The notes below the pieces were generated by a model that saw nothing but the letters and a program-made list of their open reading frames with translations, did not search any database and was not told where the DNA came from. From the NCBI GenBank assembly GCA_022843705.1, contig JALHND010000008.1:1-48866 (forward strand): DNA of 48,866 nt, in the 5' to 3' direction. Shown here piece by piece: positions 18,446 through 26,425 of this stretch. The first letter of the stretch is position 1; each line of letters begins with the position of its first letter. Source of the DNA: Burkholderiales bacterium. GTDB lineage: Bacteria > Pseudomonadota > Gammaproteobacteria > Burkholderiales > SG8-41. The position numbers and the translations under genes were made by a program.

Positions 18446-19423
18446 TTGAAATCAAATACTTATATAATTCCCCTGACATTGGCCATGGCCGCCGGCAGTG
18501 CTGCGCTGCCGGTGTCGGCCCAAGGGTATCCGGTAAAGCCGGTGCGCATGATCATCCCGTTTTCGGCGGGTGGTGCCGCGGATGTTCCGGGCCGCATCGT
18601 GACCCAGAAGCTGGCGGAGGTGCTTCGCCAGCAGGTTGTTGTCGAGAACCGCCCGGGCGCGGGTTCCACCATCGGCGCAGACCTTGCGGCCAAGGCGGCG
18701 CCCGACGGTTACACGGTGTTCATGATCAGCAACACGCATTTTGTCAGCGCGGCGCTGCATAAAAAGCTGGCCTATGACTCGCTGAACGATTTCACGCCGG
18801 TGACCCAGATCACCAGCGCGCCCAATGTCATGGTGGTGCATCCTTCGCTGCCGGCGAAATCGGTCAAGGAGCTGATTGCGCTGGCCAAGGCGCGTCCTGG
18901 CCAGATCGATTACGCCTCGTCGGGCAACGGCAGTACCCAGCACCTGACCGGCGCCCTGTTCGCGAACATGGCGGGTATCAAGATGACCCACATTCCCTAT
19001 CGCGGCAGCGGACCGGTGACTGCGGACCTTCTCGGCGGCCAGGTGCAGCTGGCGTTTCCGGGCATTGCCGGGATGCTGCCGCACATCAAGAGCGGCAGGC
19101 TGCGTCCGCTGGGTGTCACGGGCAGCAAGCGGTCACCGGAACTGCCCAATGTGCCGACGATTGCAGAAGCCGGGGTCAAGGGTTATGAAATGGTGGCCTG
19201 GTTCGGTGTATCCGGTCCGAAGGGATTGCCGCGGGACATCCAGATGAAGCTCCATGGCGACCTGCTCAGCGTGCTGAAAACGCCTGAAATGGGCCGCAGC
19301 CTGCAGGCCGTGGGCCAGGAGCCGGCCTGGCAGGACAGTCCGGAGAAGTTTTTTGATTTCCTGAAAGTCGAATCGGCGAAGTGGGCCAAGGTGGTTCAGG
19401 CCAGCGGTGCGGCAATCGACTGA
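18446..19423 (+). CDS. TctC/Bug-family solute receptor 1
   Basis: A 325-residue periplasmic binding protein of the tripartite tricarboxylate receptor (Bug) family. A signal peptide (to about residue 25, ending VSAQG) is followed by YPVKPVRMIIPFSAGG, the family start motif. NRPGAGSTIGADLAAKA and PYRGSGP, which line the carboxylate-binding cleft, are present. The start is a TTG at 18446 with AAGGAG eight bases upstream; no ATG fits. The first codons fall inside the AT-rich repeat tract. There are no TctA/TctB permease genes nearby, as is usual for orphan Bug receptors, so the ligand is unknown. A terminator at 19449-19475 follows. Confidence 0.92.
   Translation: MKSNTYIIPLTLAMAAGSAALPVSAQGYPVKPVRMIIPFSAGGAADVPGRIVTQKLAEVLRQQVVVENRPGAGSTIGADLAAKAAPDGYTVFMISNTHFVSAALHKKLAYDSLNDFTPVTQITSAPNVMVVHPSLPAKSVKELIALAKARPGQIDYASSGNGSTQHLTGALFANMAGIKMTHIPYRGSGPVTADLLGGQVQLAFPGIAGMLPHIKSGRLRPLGVTGSKRSPELPNVPTIAEAGVKGYEMVAWFGVSGPKGLPRDIQMKLHGDLLSVLKTPEMGRSLQAVGQEPAWQDSPEKFFDFLKVESAKWAKVVQASGAAID
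18449..18464. repeat. AT-rich dispersed tract, copy C
   Basis: The 16-mer AAATCAAATACTTATA is identical to 7184-7199. It lies directly after the TTG start of the TctC receptor gene, so it encodes residues 2 to about 6 of the signal peptide. Confidence 0.6.
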
Positions 19424-19448
19424 TTTTGCGCCGCAGCATCGAAGCACG

Positions 19449-19479
19449 GAAAACGCCGCCCCGAGCGGCGTTTTCTTTT
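19449..19479 (+). terminator. Rho-independent terminator after TctC receptor 1
   Basis: Stem GAAAACGCCGC (19449-19459) pairs with GCGGCGTTTTC (19465-19475) around a five-base loop, followed by TTTT. Confidence 0.85.
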
Positions 19480-19557
19480 GGCGGGATGGCCAAACCGTTG
19501 TTAACATGCATCGGGAATGCATCAACCACAACAACGCAAACAGCTCTGGAGGAGTCA

Positions 19558-20526
19558 ATGAAAAAAATCCTGTTCCCTACGGGCATCACGGCACTGGCGG
19601 TCGCCATGGCCATGCCGGCCGCAGCGCAGAACTATCCGCAACGGCCGGTACGCATGATCATTCCGTTTGCAGCGGGTGGTGCCACCGACGTGCCGACCCG
19701 GCTGGCGTCGGCAAAACTCGCGGAACGCCTGGGACAGCAGTTCGTGGTCGACAACCGGCCGGGCCAGGGTGGGGCGCTGGGCGCGGCGGTGGCTGCCAAG
19801 GCCGAAGCCGACGGATATACCATCCTGCAGGTTGCCACGCCCTTTGTCGTCAGCCCGCATGTCTACAGCAAGCTGTCCTATGATCCGCTGAAAGATTTCG
19901 TGCCGGTGACGCAGTTCGGATCCGCACCGAACGTGCTGGTGGTACATCCCTCACTGCCCGCGAAATCGGTGAAAGAGCTGATCGCGCTGGCGAAAAGCCA
20001 GCCCGGCAAGCTGGACTGGGCCTCATCGGGTACCGGCGGCGGTCAGCACCTGTTCGGTGAATTGTTCATGTCGATGGCCGACATCAAGATCACGCACATA
20101 TCCTACAAAGGCAGTGGCGCGGCGATTGCCGACGTTCTTGGCGGACAGGTGAAGATCGGCTTCCCGGGCATCGCGATTGCGCTTCAGCATCACAAATCGG
20201 GCCGTTTGCTGCCGCTGGCGGTGACCACCGCCAGGCGCTCTGACCAGATGCCCGACGTGCCGAGCATTGCCGAGGCGGGCGTTCCCGGTTACGAGGCGAC
20301 GTTCTGGATGGGCATGGCGGTTCCCAAGGGTACCCCGAAGGCCATCATTGATTTGCTGAACCGCGAAACCACCACGTTGCTGAAATCAGCGGATCTGGTG
20401 GACGGATTCCGGCGTGCCGGTACCGACGCTGCGCCGTCGACTCCCGAGCAGTTCGGCAAATTCCTTCACAGCGAATATGCCAAGTGGGGCAAGGTGGTGC
20501 GTGCGGTGGGCATCAAGGGCGGCTGA
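19558..20526 (+). CDS. TctC/Bug-family solute receptor 2
   Basis: A 322-residue paralogue of the receptor 132 bases upstream. It has a signal peptide (MKKILFPTGITALAVAMAMP, cleavage after AAAQN or nearby) and then YPQRPVRMIIPFAAGGATDVP. Conserved cleft segments such as NRPGQGGALGAAVAAKA and VVHPSLPAKSVKELIALAK are shared almost word for word with receptor 1, so a local duplication is likely. The ATG at 19558 has an excellent GGAGGAG site. No permease genes are adjacent. It should bind a small carboxylate in the periplasm; the ligand cannot be told from sequence. A two-way terminator separates it from the convergent dioxygenase gene. Confidence 0.93.
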   Translation: MKKILFPTGITALAVAMAMPAAAQNYPQRPVRMIIPFAAGGATDVPTRLASAKLAERLGQQFVVDNRPGQGGALGAAVAAKAEADGYTILQVATPFVVSPHVYSKLSYDPLKDFVPVTQFGSAPNVLVVHPSLPAKSVKELIALAKSQPGKLDWASSGTGGGQHLFGELFMSMADIKITHISYKGSGAAIADVLGGQVKIGFPGIAIALQHHKSGRLLPLAVTTARRSDQMPDVPSIAEAGVPGYEATFWMGMAVPKGTPKAIIDLLNRETTTLLKSADLVDGFRRAGTDAAPSTPEQFGKFLHSEYAKWGKVVRAVGIKGG

Positions 20527-20538
20527 GGCGATATTCCC

Positions 20539-20573
20539 ATGAAAAAAGCCGCGCTTTGCGCGGCTTTTTTCAT
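20539..20573. terminator. Bidirectional terminator, TctC receptor 2 / TauD-like gene
   Basis: An inverted repeat running from ATGAAAAAAGCCGCG (20539-20553) to CGCGGCTTTTTTCAT (20559-20573), with A and T tracts at both ends. It serves both convergent genes and contains the stop codon of the dioxygenase gene. Confidence 0.88.
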
Positions 20574-21451
20574 GCCGCGTTGCGCTGCGGCCACATTGAT
20601 GCGAGGCCGTCGGCGTCAGTCGCGGAGATGGTGGTGCGGATCATGTAGCGCGGCTCGTTGAGCGGCCAGGGGCGGCCGCGATGCAGTGTGGCGCGGTTGT
20701 CCCACATCACGACATCGCCGTTGCGCCAGCGATGCTGGTAGACATGTTCGGGGCGGGTTGCCAGCGCGGTCAGTTCGTCGATCAGCTGCAATGCCTCTGT
20801 CGTATCCATGCCTTCGATGCGGCAGGTATGCGACGCAATGTACAGGGCGTCGCGGCCGTTCACGGGATTGCGCCAGCGCATGCGCCAGCATACTGCGGGC
20901 ATCGTCGAGCGCTCGCGCTCGGAGGCGAGGTGGGTGGCGATCTTGCCGCGGGAATGGGCGTAGTCATGCCAGGCGTATGCGTTGTCGAGACGCCGGCGCA
21001 GGTCCGCGGGCAGCCGCTCCCAGGCAAGCCGCATGGAGGTGAATTCGGTTTCACCGCCGGTGGCGGCCACCGTCCGGCCCGACAGCACGGAAGCCAGGGC
21101 AGGCGGGATCTTGAAGCAGCTGTCGGTGTGCCACAGCTGGTTGGCGCGGGCGCGAAGTTCCTCCTTGTGACCCTGCGGCACCAGTGAACCGTCAGCTTCG
21201 ACGTTGGTCAGGATGCTGAACGGCGTGCCTTCACCGCGGGACGCCGCCTTGGCGATTTCCAGCGGGCCGAAGCGGCGGGAGTATGCAACCTGGAGGTCAT
21301 CGCTGACCGGCTGGTCGCGGAACACCAGCACCGAATGTTCTTCGAATGCCGCGCGCACGGCGCGGTAGGCATCGTCGCGCGTGGCGACTTCGGACATGGA
21401 GACGCCGCGGATTTCGGCGGCAAATCCCGGTCCCAGCGGCAAGACTTCCAT
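20570..21451 (-). CDS. TauD/TfdA-family Fe(II)/2-oxoglutarate dioxygenase
   Basis: A 293-residue non-haem iron dioxygenase related to taurine dioxygenase TauD and 2,4-D dioxygenase TfdA. The N-terminal PLGPGFAAEIRGV and the FRDQPVSDDL segment are typical. The iron-binding triad appears as WHTDSCF (His-x-Asp) and the C-terminal HRGRPWP, with the 2-oxoglutarate arginine downstream in the RYMIRTTI region. The substrate is not predictable; sulfonates, aryloxyacids or other carboxylates are possible. The neighbouring Bug receptors fit uptake and oxidation of an organic acid, but that is inference. The start at 21451 has GGAGG a few bases upstream. The PIN gene ends 29 bases upstream on the same strand. 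Confidence 0.9.
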   Translation of the reverse strand: MEVLPLGPGFAAEIRGVSMSEVATRDDAYRAVRAAFEEHSVLVFRDQPVSDDLQVAYSRRFGPLEIAKAASRGEGTPFSILTNVEADGSLVPQGHKEELRARANQLWHTDSCFKIPPALASVLSGRTVAATGGETEFTSMRLAWERLPADLRRRLDNAYAWHDYAHSRGKIATHLASERERSTMPAVCWRMRWRNPVNGRDALYIASHTCRIEGMDTTEALQLIDELTALATRPEHVYQHRWRNGDVVMWDNRATLHRGRPWPLNEPRYMIRTTISATDADGLASMWPQRNAA

Positions 21452-21480
21452 GGCATTCCTCCGGAAAAGGCGGTTTTTGT

Positions 21481-21930
21481 TCAGTGGCGCTGCCCGGAGA
21501 ATTCTACGCCGCTGCGGGTGGAAAATTCACCGGGAGTCATGATGTGGAATGGGAGCAGGCGGTTTCGCCTCATCGCGAGCAGAGCCTGGTCCCGGCTCAG
21601 CAGGCAGTCGGCGTGGATGCCGGCGGCGAGTTCCAGGAATTTCTGGTCATCGGGATCGGCGCATTTCGGCAGCGAAGGCGGAGCCTCAACTTCCGCAAGC
21701 CGGGAACAGGAGCGGCATGCAGCAATACATGCGGCCTGCTGTGCTGCGTCCAATGGATTCTTCAGCAAGGGATAGGTCAGGACATGTTCCAGCTCGTCGA
21801 GGCATGCGGCATTGATGAACACGCAGGCTGCGCCGGTTCTCACGGCAAGCTTCAGCGGCGCAATCCCGGGGTCGTCGAACACCAGCCAGTCGAGCCAGAC
21901 ATTGGTGTCGAGCACCAGCCGCAGCGTCAT
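21481..21930 (-). CDS. PIN-domain protein (putative VapC-like toxin, COG1569 type)
   Basis: A 149-residue PIN-fold protein. The N-terminal LRLVLDTNVWLDWLVF carries the first metal-binding aspartate. Later acidic residues sit in CLDELEHVL and ADPDDQKFLELA, with a final LLSRDQALL. These match the PIN active-site pattern of a Mg2+-dependent ribonuclease. It is usually annotated as a putative toxin-antitoxin toxin, but no small antitoxin-like gene precedes it: the gene upstream is a thioesterase ending 4 bases before this start. It could be a solitary RNA nuclease rather than a toxin. A cytoplasmic location is expected. Confidence 0.85.
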   Translation of the reverse strand: MTLRLVLDTNVWLDWLVFDDPGIAPLKLAVRTGAACVFINAACLDELEHVLTYPLLKNPLDAAQQAACIAACRSCSRLAEVEAPPSLPKCADPDDQKFLELAAGIHADCLLSRDQALLAMRRNRLLPFHIMTPGEFSTRSGVEFSGQRH

Positions 21931-21934
21931 CGGT

Positions 21935-22396
21935 TCAGGCGGGAGCCGCCGGCGCCGCGGATTTCAGGGATTTCCAGGTTGATGTCGCATAGGCGATCAG
22001 TTCGCCCTGTTCATCCACCAGTTCCGAGCGAAGGAAGGAGATGCTGCGGCCGTGGCGGATGAATCTTGCGGTGCAGGTCAGGCGGCCCGAACGGGCGGCT
22101 TTCAGATACTGCACTTTCATTTCGAGCGTTGTTCCCGCGCCGCTGCTGCGATGAAGCAGGTGGCCCATCGAGATGTCGAGCACGAAGGCGCTGATGCCGC
22201 CGTGCAGTCCACCCTGCGGGTTGAACATGAAATCCTTGAGGTCAAAATCGATGCGGCAGGTTTCGCCGGTGTAGGACAGTTCCAGTCCGAACAGGCGGGC
22301 GAGAAAAAATTTGCCGAAATCCTGTTCGTAGCCGGCGAGTGCCTGCTCGAAAGCCGCGCGTGCGGCAGTTTCATCAATGCGGGTTTTGCGGGTCAT
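21935..22396 (-). CDS. PaaI-family hotdog thioesterase
   Basis: A 153-residue hotdog-fold acyl-CoA thioesterase of the PaaI/YdiI group. The core NPQGGLHGGISAFVLDISMG holds the catalytic HGG-x-helix region. The strands TTLEMKVQYLKAARSGRLTCTARFIRHGRSISFLRSEL follow the family order, split here only for description. It should hydrolyse an acyl- or aryl-CoA ester. The ATG at 22396 is preferred to longer upstream starts, which would run into the divergent TctC gene. It is followed at once by the PIN gene and then the TauD-like gene, so the three may be co-transcribed. Confidence 0.85.
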   Translation of the reverse strand: MTRKTRIDETAARAAFEQALAGYEQDFGKFFLARLFGLELSYTGETCRIDFDLKDFMFNPQGGLHGGISAFVLDISMGHLLHRSSGAGTTLEMKVQYLKAARSGRLTCTARFIRHGRSISFLRSELVDEQGELIAYATSTWKSLKSAAPAAPA

Positions 22397-22508
22397 TGTC
22401 TTTTCGAAAAGCCGTAATCCTAACACCGGCAAAGCCGCCGTCCGGGCTTTGGTATATTCAGCGGGGTGCTGAAAGTGTTTCGACAACAATATGACGGAGG
22501 AGACGGAC

Positions 22509-23495
22509 ATGCTGGGCAAGTACGGTTTTTGTTTGACTGGGTTCCTCGCGCTCGGCCTGCCGGCAAGCGTGCTGGCGCAACAGGCGGCGTGGAAGCCGGA
22601 GCGCAATGTGGAAATCATCGTCGGCACCGCGCCCGGCGCTGCACCGGACAAGACGGCAAGGCTGATCCAGAAGCTGTGGCAGTCGCAGCGCATTTACGAA
22701 GGCCCCCTGTCCGTGGTGAACAAGCCCGGTGGCGGCAACCTGATCGCCTGGAATTACCTGAACCAGCAGGCCGGCAACGGGCATTACCAGATGATCGGCA
22801 ACCTGAACGTGCTGATCAGCCGCGCGCTGGGCAAGAGTCCCTATGCCCATGGCGATTTCGTCTGGATTGCGACATTGTTCGATGAATATTTCGCGCTCTC
22901 GGTGCGTGCGGATTCGCCGCTGGCCAGCGGACGTGACCTGGTTGCGAGATTGCAGAAGGATCCGGCTTCGGTGGTGATCGGGGTATCGACCTCCATCGGC
23001 GGAGCCAACCACCTGTCGGCGGCGCTGGCCCTGCAGCGTGCCGGCATTGATCCGCGGCGTGTGCGTTTTGTCGCGTTCAAGGGCAGCGCTGATTCGGTCA
23101 CTGCGCTGCTGGGCGGTCATGTGGATGCCGTTTCGACAGCGGCATCGGCCGTGGTGCAACTGGTGCGCAACGGGCAGATGCGCACCATCTCCGTGTCGTC
23201 GCCGCAGCGCCTGGGTGGCGTGCTGGCCGATGTGCCGACCTGGTCGGAGCAGGGCATCAAGGGCACGATGACCAATTTCCGCGCGGTGATTGCGCCGAAA
23301 GGAACCGATGCTGCGGCGGTGAAATACTGGGAAGCGCGTTATGCGCAACTGGCTGCGCAGGATGAATGGAAAAAAGATCTTGAGGCGAATCTGTGGTCCT
23401 GGAACTATCTGGATTCGGCGAAAACCGTGGCTGCGGTGACTGAGTATGCCTCGGAGGTCGAGGCGCTTGCGGGCACGCTTGGATTGCGCAAATAA
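22509..23495 (+). CDS. TctC/Bug-family solute receptor 3 (divergent)
   Basis: A 328-residue member of the TctC-like receptor family, more distant from the two at 18.4-20.5 kb. The signal peptide MLGKYGFCLTGFLALGLPAS ends VLAQQ. It is followed by ERNVEIIVGTAPGAAPDKTA instead of the usual RMIIPF, then VVNKPGGGNLIAWNYL and the cleft segment FKGSADSVTALLGGHVDAV. The second ATG (22509) is chosen over 22491 because GGAGGA lies 7-8 bases before it and the hydrophobic signal starts there. Members of this branch can bind ligands other than tricarboxylates; the ligand is unknown. It diverges from the thioesterase gene. Confidence 0.88.
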   Translation: MLGKYGFCLTGFLALGLPASVLAQQAAWKPERNVEIIVGTAPGAAPDKTARLIQKLWQSQRIYEGPLSVVNKPGGGNLIAWNYLNQQAGNGHYQMIGNLNVLISRALGKSPYAHGDFVWIATLFDEYFALSVRADSPLASGRDLVARLQKDPASVVIGVSTSIGGANHLSAALALQRAGIDPRRVRFVAFKGSADSVTALLGGHVDAVSTAASAVVQLVRNGQMRTISVSSPQRLGGVLADVPTWSEQGIKGTMTNFRAVIAPKGTDAAAVKYWEARYAQLAAQDEWKKDLEANLWSWNYLDSAKTVAAVTEYASEVEALAGTLGLRK

Positions 23496-23540
23496 CCCGC
23501 ATCGGGGATGTTTGGTGCCGCTTGTTGCCGGCAAGCGGCT

Positions 23541-24005
23541 TTAGTTTCCGCGGGGATTGCCGGCGCGGCCTGATATCCAGCGTTCCAGCCGGCTGGCGAA
23601 CAACTGGCGGTCATTGCGGTCCAGTGCGCGCGGACCGCCGGTTTCGATGCCGCTGCTGCGCAGGCTGTCCATGAAGTTGCGCATGTCGAGCAAGCCCTGC
23701 ACGTTGTCGCGGGTATACAGCTCGCCGCGCGGATTCAGTGCGTCGGCCTCCCTGTCGACCACTGCAGCGGCCAGCGGAATGTCGGCAGTGACGACAAGGT
23801 CGCCGGCGGCCACCTGCCCGGTGATATGCCGGTCGGCGACGTCGAAACCGGGTTCCACCTGGACCATGCTGATCCATGGGGAGCGGCGAATCCGCAATAC
23901 CCGGTTGGCCACCAGCACCAGCGGTATTTCCGCACGTTCAGCAGCGCGATAAAGGATGTCCCTGATCACGCCGGGGCAGGCATCGGCGTCGACCCAGATG
24001 GTCAC
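23541..24005 (-). CDS. YaiI/YqxD-family (DUF188) protein
   Basis: A 154-residue protein of the widely conserved YaiI/YqxD family. It has the family start [18 protein letters not shown], the central [15 protein letters not shown] and the tail [19 protein letters not shown]. The fold resembles PIN-type nucleases, with conserved aspartates ([15 protein letters not shown]), but no activity is established. It starts with GTG four bases after the stop of the rhodanese gene with no strong ribosome-binding site, suggesting translational coupling. Last gene of the minus-strand run that begins at rhlE. Confidence 0.9.
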   Translation of the reverse strand: MTIWVDADACPGVIRDILYRAAERAEIPLVLVANRVLRIRRSPWISMVQVEPGFDVADRHITGQVAAGDLVVTADIPLAAAVVDREADALNPRGELYTRDNVQGLLDMRNFMDSLRSSGIETGGPRALDRNDRQLFASRLERWISGRAGNPRGN

Positions 24006-24009
24006 GTGC

Positions 24010-25593
24010 TCAATGGGCCGGCAGGCGGAATACCGATTTGTCCTGCTCTCCGAGCTGCGCCATCAATCCGGTTTCCCAGGCCAGATACTGCTTCATGGCC
24101 TCTCGGTTTCCGGCATGGCGGTCGTGTACAAAAAACAGGTAATCGATGCATTCGCGGTCGGCCGGAATGTCCGCGGATGACGCGGTGTCATGTCCGGCCC
24201 GGCTCCAGGCGGCGGCGCCGCCTTCGAACAGGCGCAGGTCACGGATGCCGGCATCCAGCAGTTCGGTTGCCGCAAGGCGGGCAGTGTCCGCGTCACCGGC
24301 GATCAGCACCACCGGCATCTGCCGGCCTTCGGCATCACGAGCGATGCGCGTGCGGATGCTCCAGCGGCTGCCGGGGATGTGCGCCTTGCGATAGGCCATG
24401 CTCGGGCCGACATCAAAAGCCGTGCATGATCCGCTTTCGAGCATCGATTTGAGTTCGGCGGCGCTGATCGGCTGCAGCGCGGGCAGGGCGGGTGTTTCAG
24501 GCAGCGGAGCGGCGAGACCGGCCCTGACGCCGCCGTCCAGCACACAGGCTTCGCAGCCGAGTTGCAGCAACCAGCTGGCGACCACGGGCGCGCGGACCAT
24601 GTCACCGCCGTCGATCAGGACGATGCGCGCGTTGCGCACACCGACCCACTGGTCGGTGGCCTGGATCAGTTGGCCGCCCGGTGTGTGCTGCGCACCGGGA
24701 ATGGAGCCCGCGGCAAATTCTTCGGGCGTGCGCACATCGCAGAGATAGGTGGTGCGTGTGCCGTCCTTCAGCCACTCCGCGACTTCGCCTGCGACCACGG
24801 TTCTGACACCGAAACGTTTCATCAGCGCCCGGGCGGCCTGCTGCTGGGCGGGCAGTGCGGCGGCATCAGGCTGCTCGGGGTACTGCAGTGCGGATCCGTA
24901 TTCCAGCTGCAGGTCGGACAGGTACCAGCCCTGGGTGCCGTTTTCCAGTGCGTACACCGGATTGGGGATGCCGAAATTGATCAGTGTCTGCGCGCCGAGG
25001 ATGGAGCGGGTGCGCCCGGCACAGTTGACGATGATCTTGGTTTTCGGGTTTTTGACCATGCTGGCCACCCGGTACGGCAGCTCGGCGTTGGGGCAGCAGG
25101 TGCTGCCGGGGATGGTCATCTTGTGGTGCTCATGCACCGGACGGCCGTCGAAGAGCGCAAAATCCTCTCCGGCTTCGCGCATTTTCAGCAGATCCGTGGC
25201 GGTGATGCGCGGCGTGTTGTATGCGTGCTCTACCAGCTCGCCGAACAGCTTGCTCGGCACATTGACTCCCTTGAACAGGGCGTATCCGGCGGCTTTCCAG
25301 CCACGGGTGCCGCCATCGAGCACGGCAAGGTCGGAGTAGCCGAGCGCGGCGAGCCTTGCCGCGGCGCGTTGCGCGACACCGGAGGCGCCGTCATCGCAGA
25401 GCACGATGCGCGCTGTCCGGCGCGGCACCAGCGGGCCGATGCCAAGTTCCAGCCGGCTGTAGGGCAGCGGGGTCGCAAACAGCAGGTGGTCTTCACCGAA
25501 CTCGCCGTCCTCGCGAACGTCAAGCAGGGCGATTTCCCGGCCGTCATGCAGGGCCTGCTGCAATTCGGCCGGAGCGAGAAGGCGGATTTTCAT
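24010..25593 (-). CDS. Four-domain rhodanese-related sulfurtransferase
   Basis: A 527-residue cytoplasmic protein made of four rhodanese domains (about 1-110, 125-240, 270-370, 380-480) plus a C-terminal helical tail. Domains 1 and 2 keep the catalytic cysteine (VLCDDGASG and VNCAGRTRS). In domain 3 the position is Asp (IDGGDMVRA) and in domain 4 Ala (IAGDADTA), so these two should not form a persulfide and may be structural or regulatory. Conserved [10 protein letters not shown] and [10 protein letters not shown] mark the domain starts. The likely role is sulfur transfer from thiosulfate or a persulfide donor. A TauE/SafE permease gene lies 58 bases upstream on the same strand, which fits export or movement of a sulfur oxyanion. 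The physiological acceptor is unknown. Confidence 0.88.
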   Translation of the reverse strand: MKIRLLAPAELQQALHDGREIALLDVREDGEFGEDHLLFATPLPYSRLELGIGPLVPRRTARIVLCDDGASGVAQRAAARLAALGYSDLAVLDGGTRGWKAAGYALFKGVNVPSKLFGELVEHAYNTPRITATDLLKMREAGEDFALFDGRPVHEHHKMTIPGSTCCPNAELPYRVASMVKNPKTKIIVNCAGRTRSILGAQTLINFGIPNPVYALENGTQGWYLSDLQLEYGSALQYPEQPDAAALPAQQQAARALMKRFGVRTVVAGEVAEWLKDGTRTTYLCDVRTPEEFAAGSIPGAQHTPGGQLIQATDQWVGVRNARIVLIDGGDMVRAPVVASWLLQLGCEACVLDGGVRAGLAAPLPETPALPALQPISAAELKSMLESGSCTAFDVGPSMAYRKAHIPGSRWSIRTRIARDAEGRQMPVVLIAGDADTARLAATELLDAGIRDLRLFEGGAAAWSRAGHDTASSADIPADRECIDYLFFVHDRHAGNREAMKQYLAWETGLMAQLGEQDKSVFRLPAH

Positions 25594-25651
25594 GATGGTG
25601 TCCGTATGGAAAAATTAAGCGGCGATTATAGTCGCAGCCGGAATGACCGTT

Positions 25652-26392
25652 TCAGCGCAGGATCAGGGGCAGGCCGCTGAGGATCAGGATCACTGCAACC
25701 AGCCGTCTGAAGGCGATGTCGTTGAGATTGGCATGGATGCGCCCGCCGGCCCAGATGCCGATGGTCATCATCGGCAGGGCAGCCGCGCATGTGATCATGA
25801 CTTCGCGGGTGAATTCTCCGGTGATGACATAAGCGCCTCCGCGCAGGATGCCCAGTGCGAACAGGGTGGCGGCTGCGGTGGCGCGGAAGACGTCACGGCC
25901 GTGGCGCAGCATGTCGAGATACATGGCGTAGAACATGCCGGCCATCGAGCCGAAGAGCGTGCCGACGAATCCGGCGATGGTGCCGGCAACGGGGGTGATT
26001 ACCGACATCGGCAGCTGCTTCCCGCGCTCCGGCATCCAGGTCGCGAGCAGGGCGTAGCAGCCATAGGCCAGCACGACACTGCCCAGCAGCCGCGCCAGCG
26101 TGAGGGCATCAAGGACCTTGAAAAAATATGCGCCGATGACGACGCCGATGGCCGTGGATGGCAGGATGCGCCACAGGTCCTTCCAGGCCACGTGGCGCCA
26201 GTCGGTGCGGAGTATGGCGGCGGACGAGATCAGGCCGAGAAAGGTGACCAGCGGTGCGACGGTTTTCAGGGACAGTATCCAGGTCAGCAGCGGCACCGTG
26301 ACGCCGCCGAATCCCGAGCTGCCGCGGATTGCGTAGGAGATGAATATGATGAAGCAGAAATAAAGCAGCTCCGCAGCTGACAGCGACTCCAC
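25652..26392 (-). CDS. TauE/SafE-family membrane permease
   Basis: A 246-residue inner-membrane protein with about seven to eight hydrophobic helices, of the TauE/SafE (sulfite exporter) family. N-terminal AELLYFCFIIFISYAIRGSS leads into GFGGVTVPLLTWI, the typical loop after helix 1. The second half starts with a matching GTIAGFVGTLFGSMAGMF, reflecting the inverted/duplicated fold. Family members export sulfite, sulfoacetate or related organic anions. The neighbouring four-rhodanese gene supports a sulfur role here, but the substrate is inferred. The start is GTG at 26392, since no ATG lies close to the first helix. It follows rhlE by 33 bases. Confidence 0.87.
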   Translation of the reverse strand: MESLSAAELLYFCFIIFISYAIRGSSGFGGVTVPLLTWILSLKTVAPLVTFLGLISSAAILRTDWRHVAWKDLWRILPSTAIGVVIGAYFFKVLDALTLARLLGSVVLAYGCYALLATWMPERGKQLPMSVITPVAGTIAGFVGTLFGSMAGMFYAMYLDMLRHGRDVFRATAAATLFALGILRGGAYVITGEFTREVMITCAAALPMMTIGIWAGGRIHANLNDIAFRRLVAVILILSGLPLILR

Positions 26393-26425
26393 GGAATCAG
26401 CAGCTACAGGGCCCGGACATGCCGG

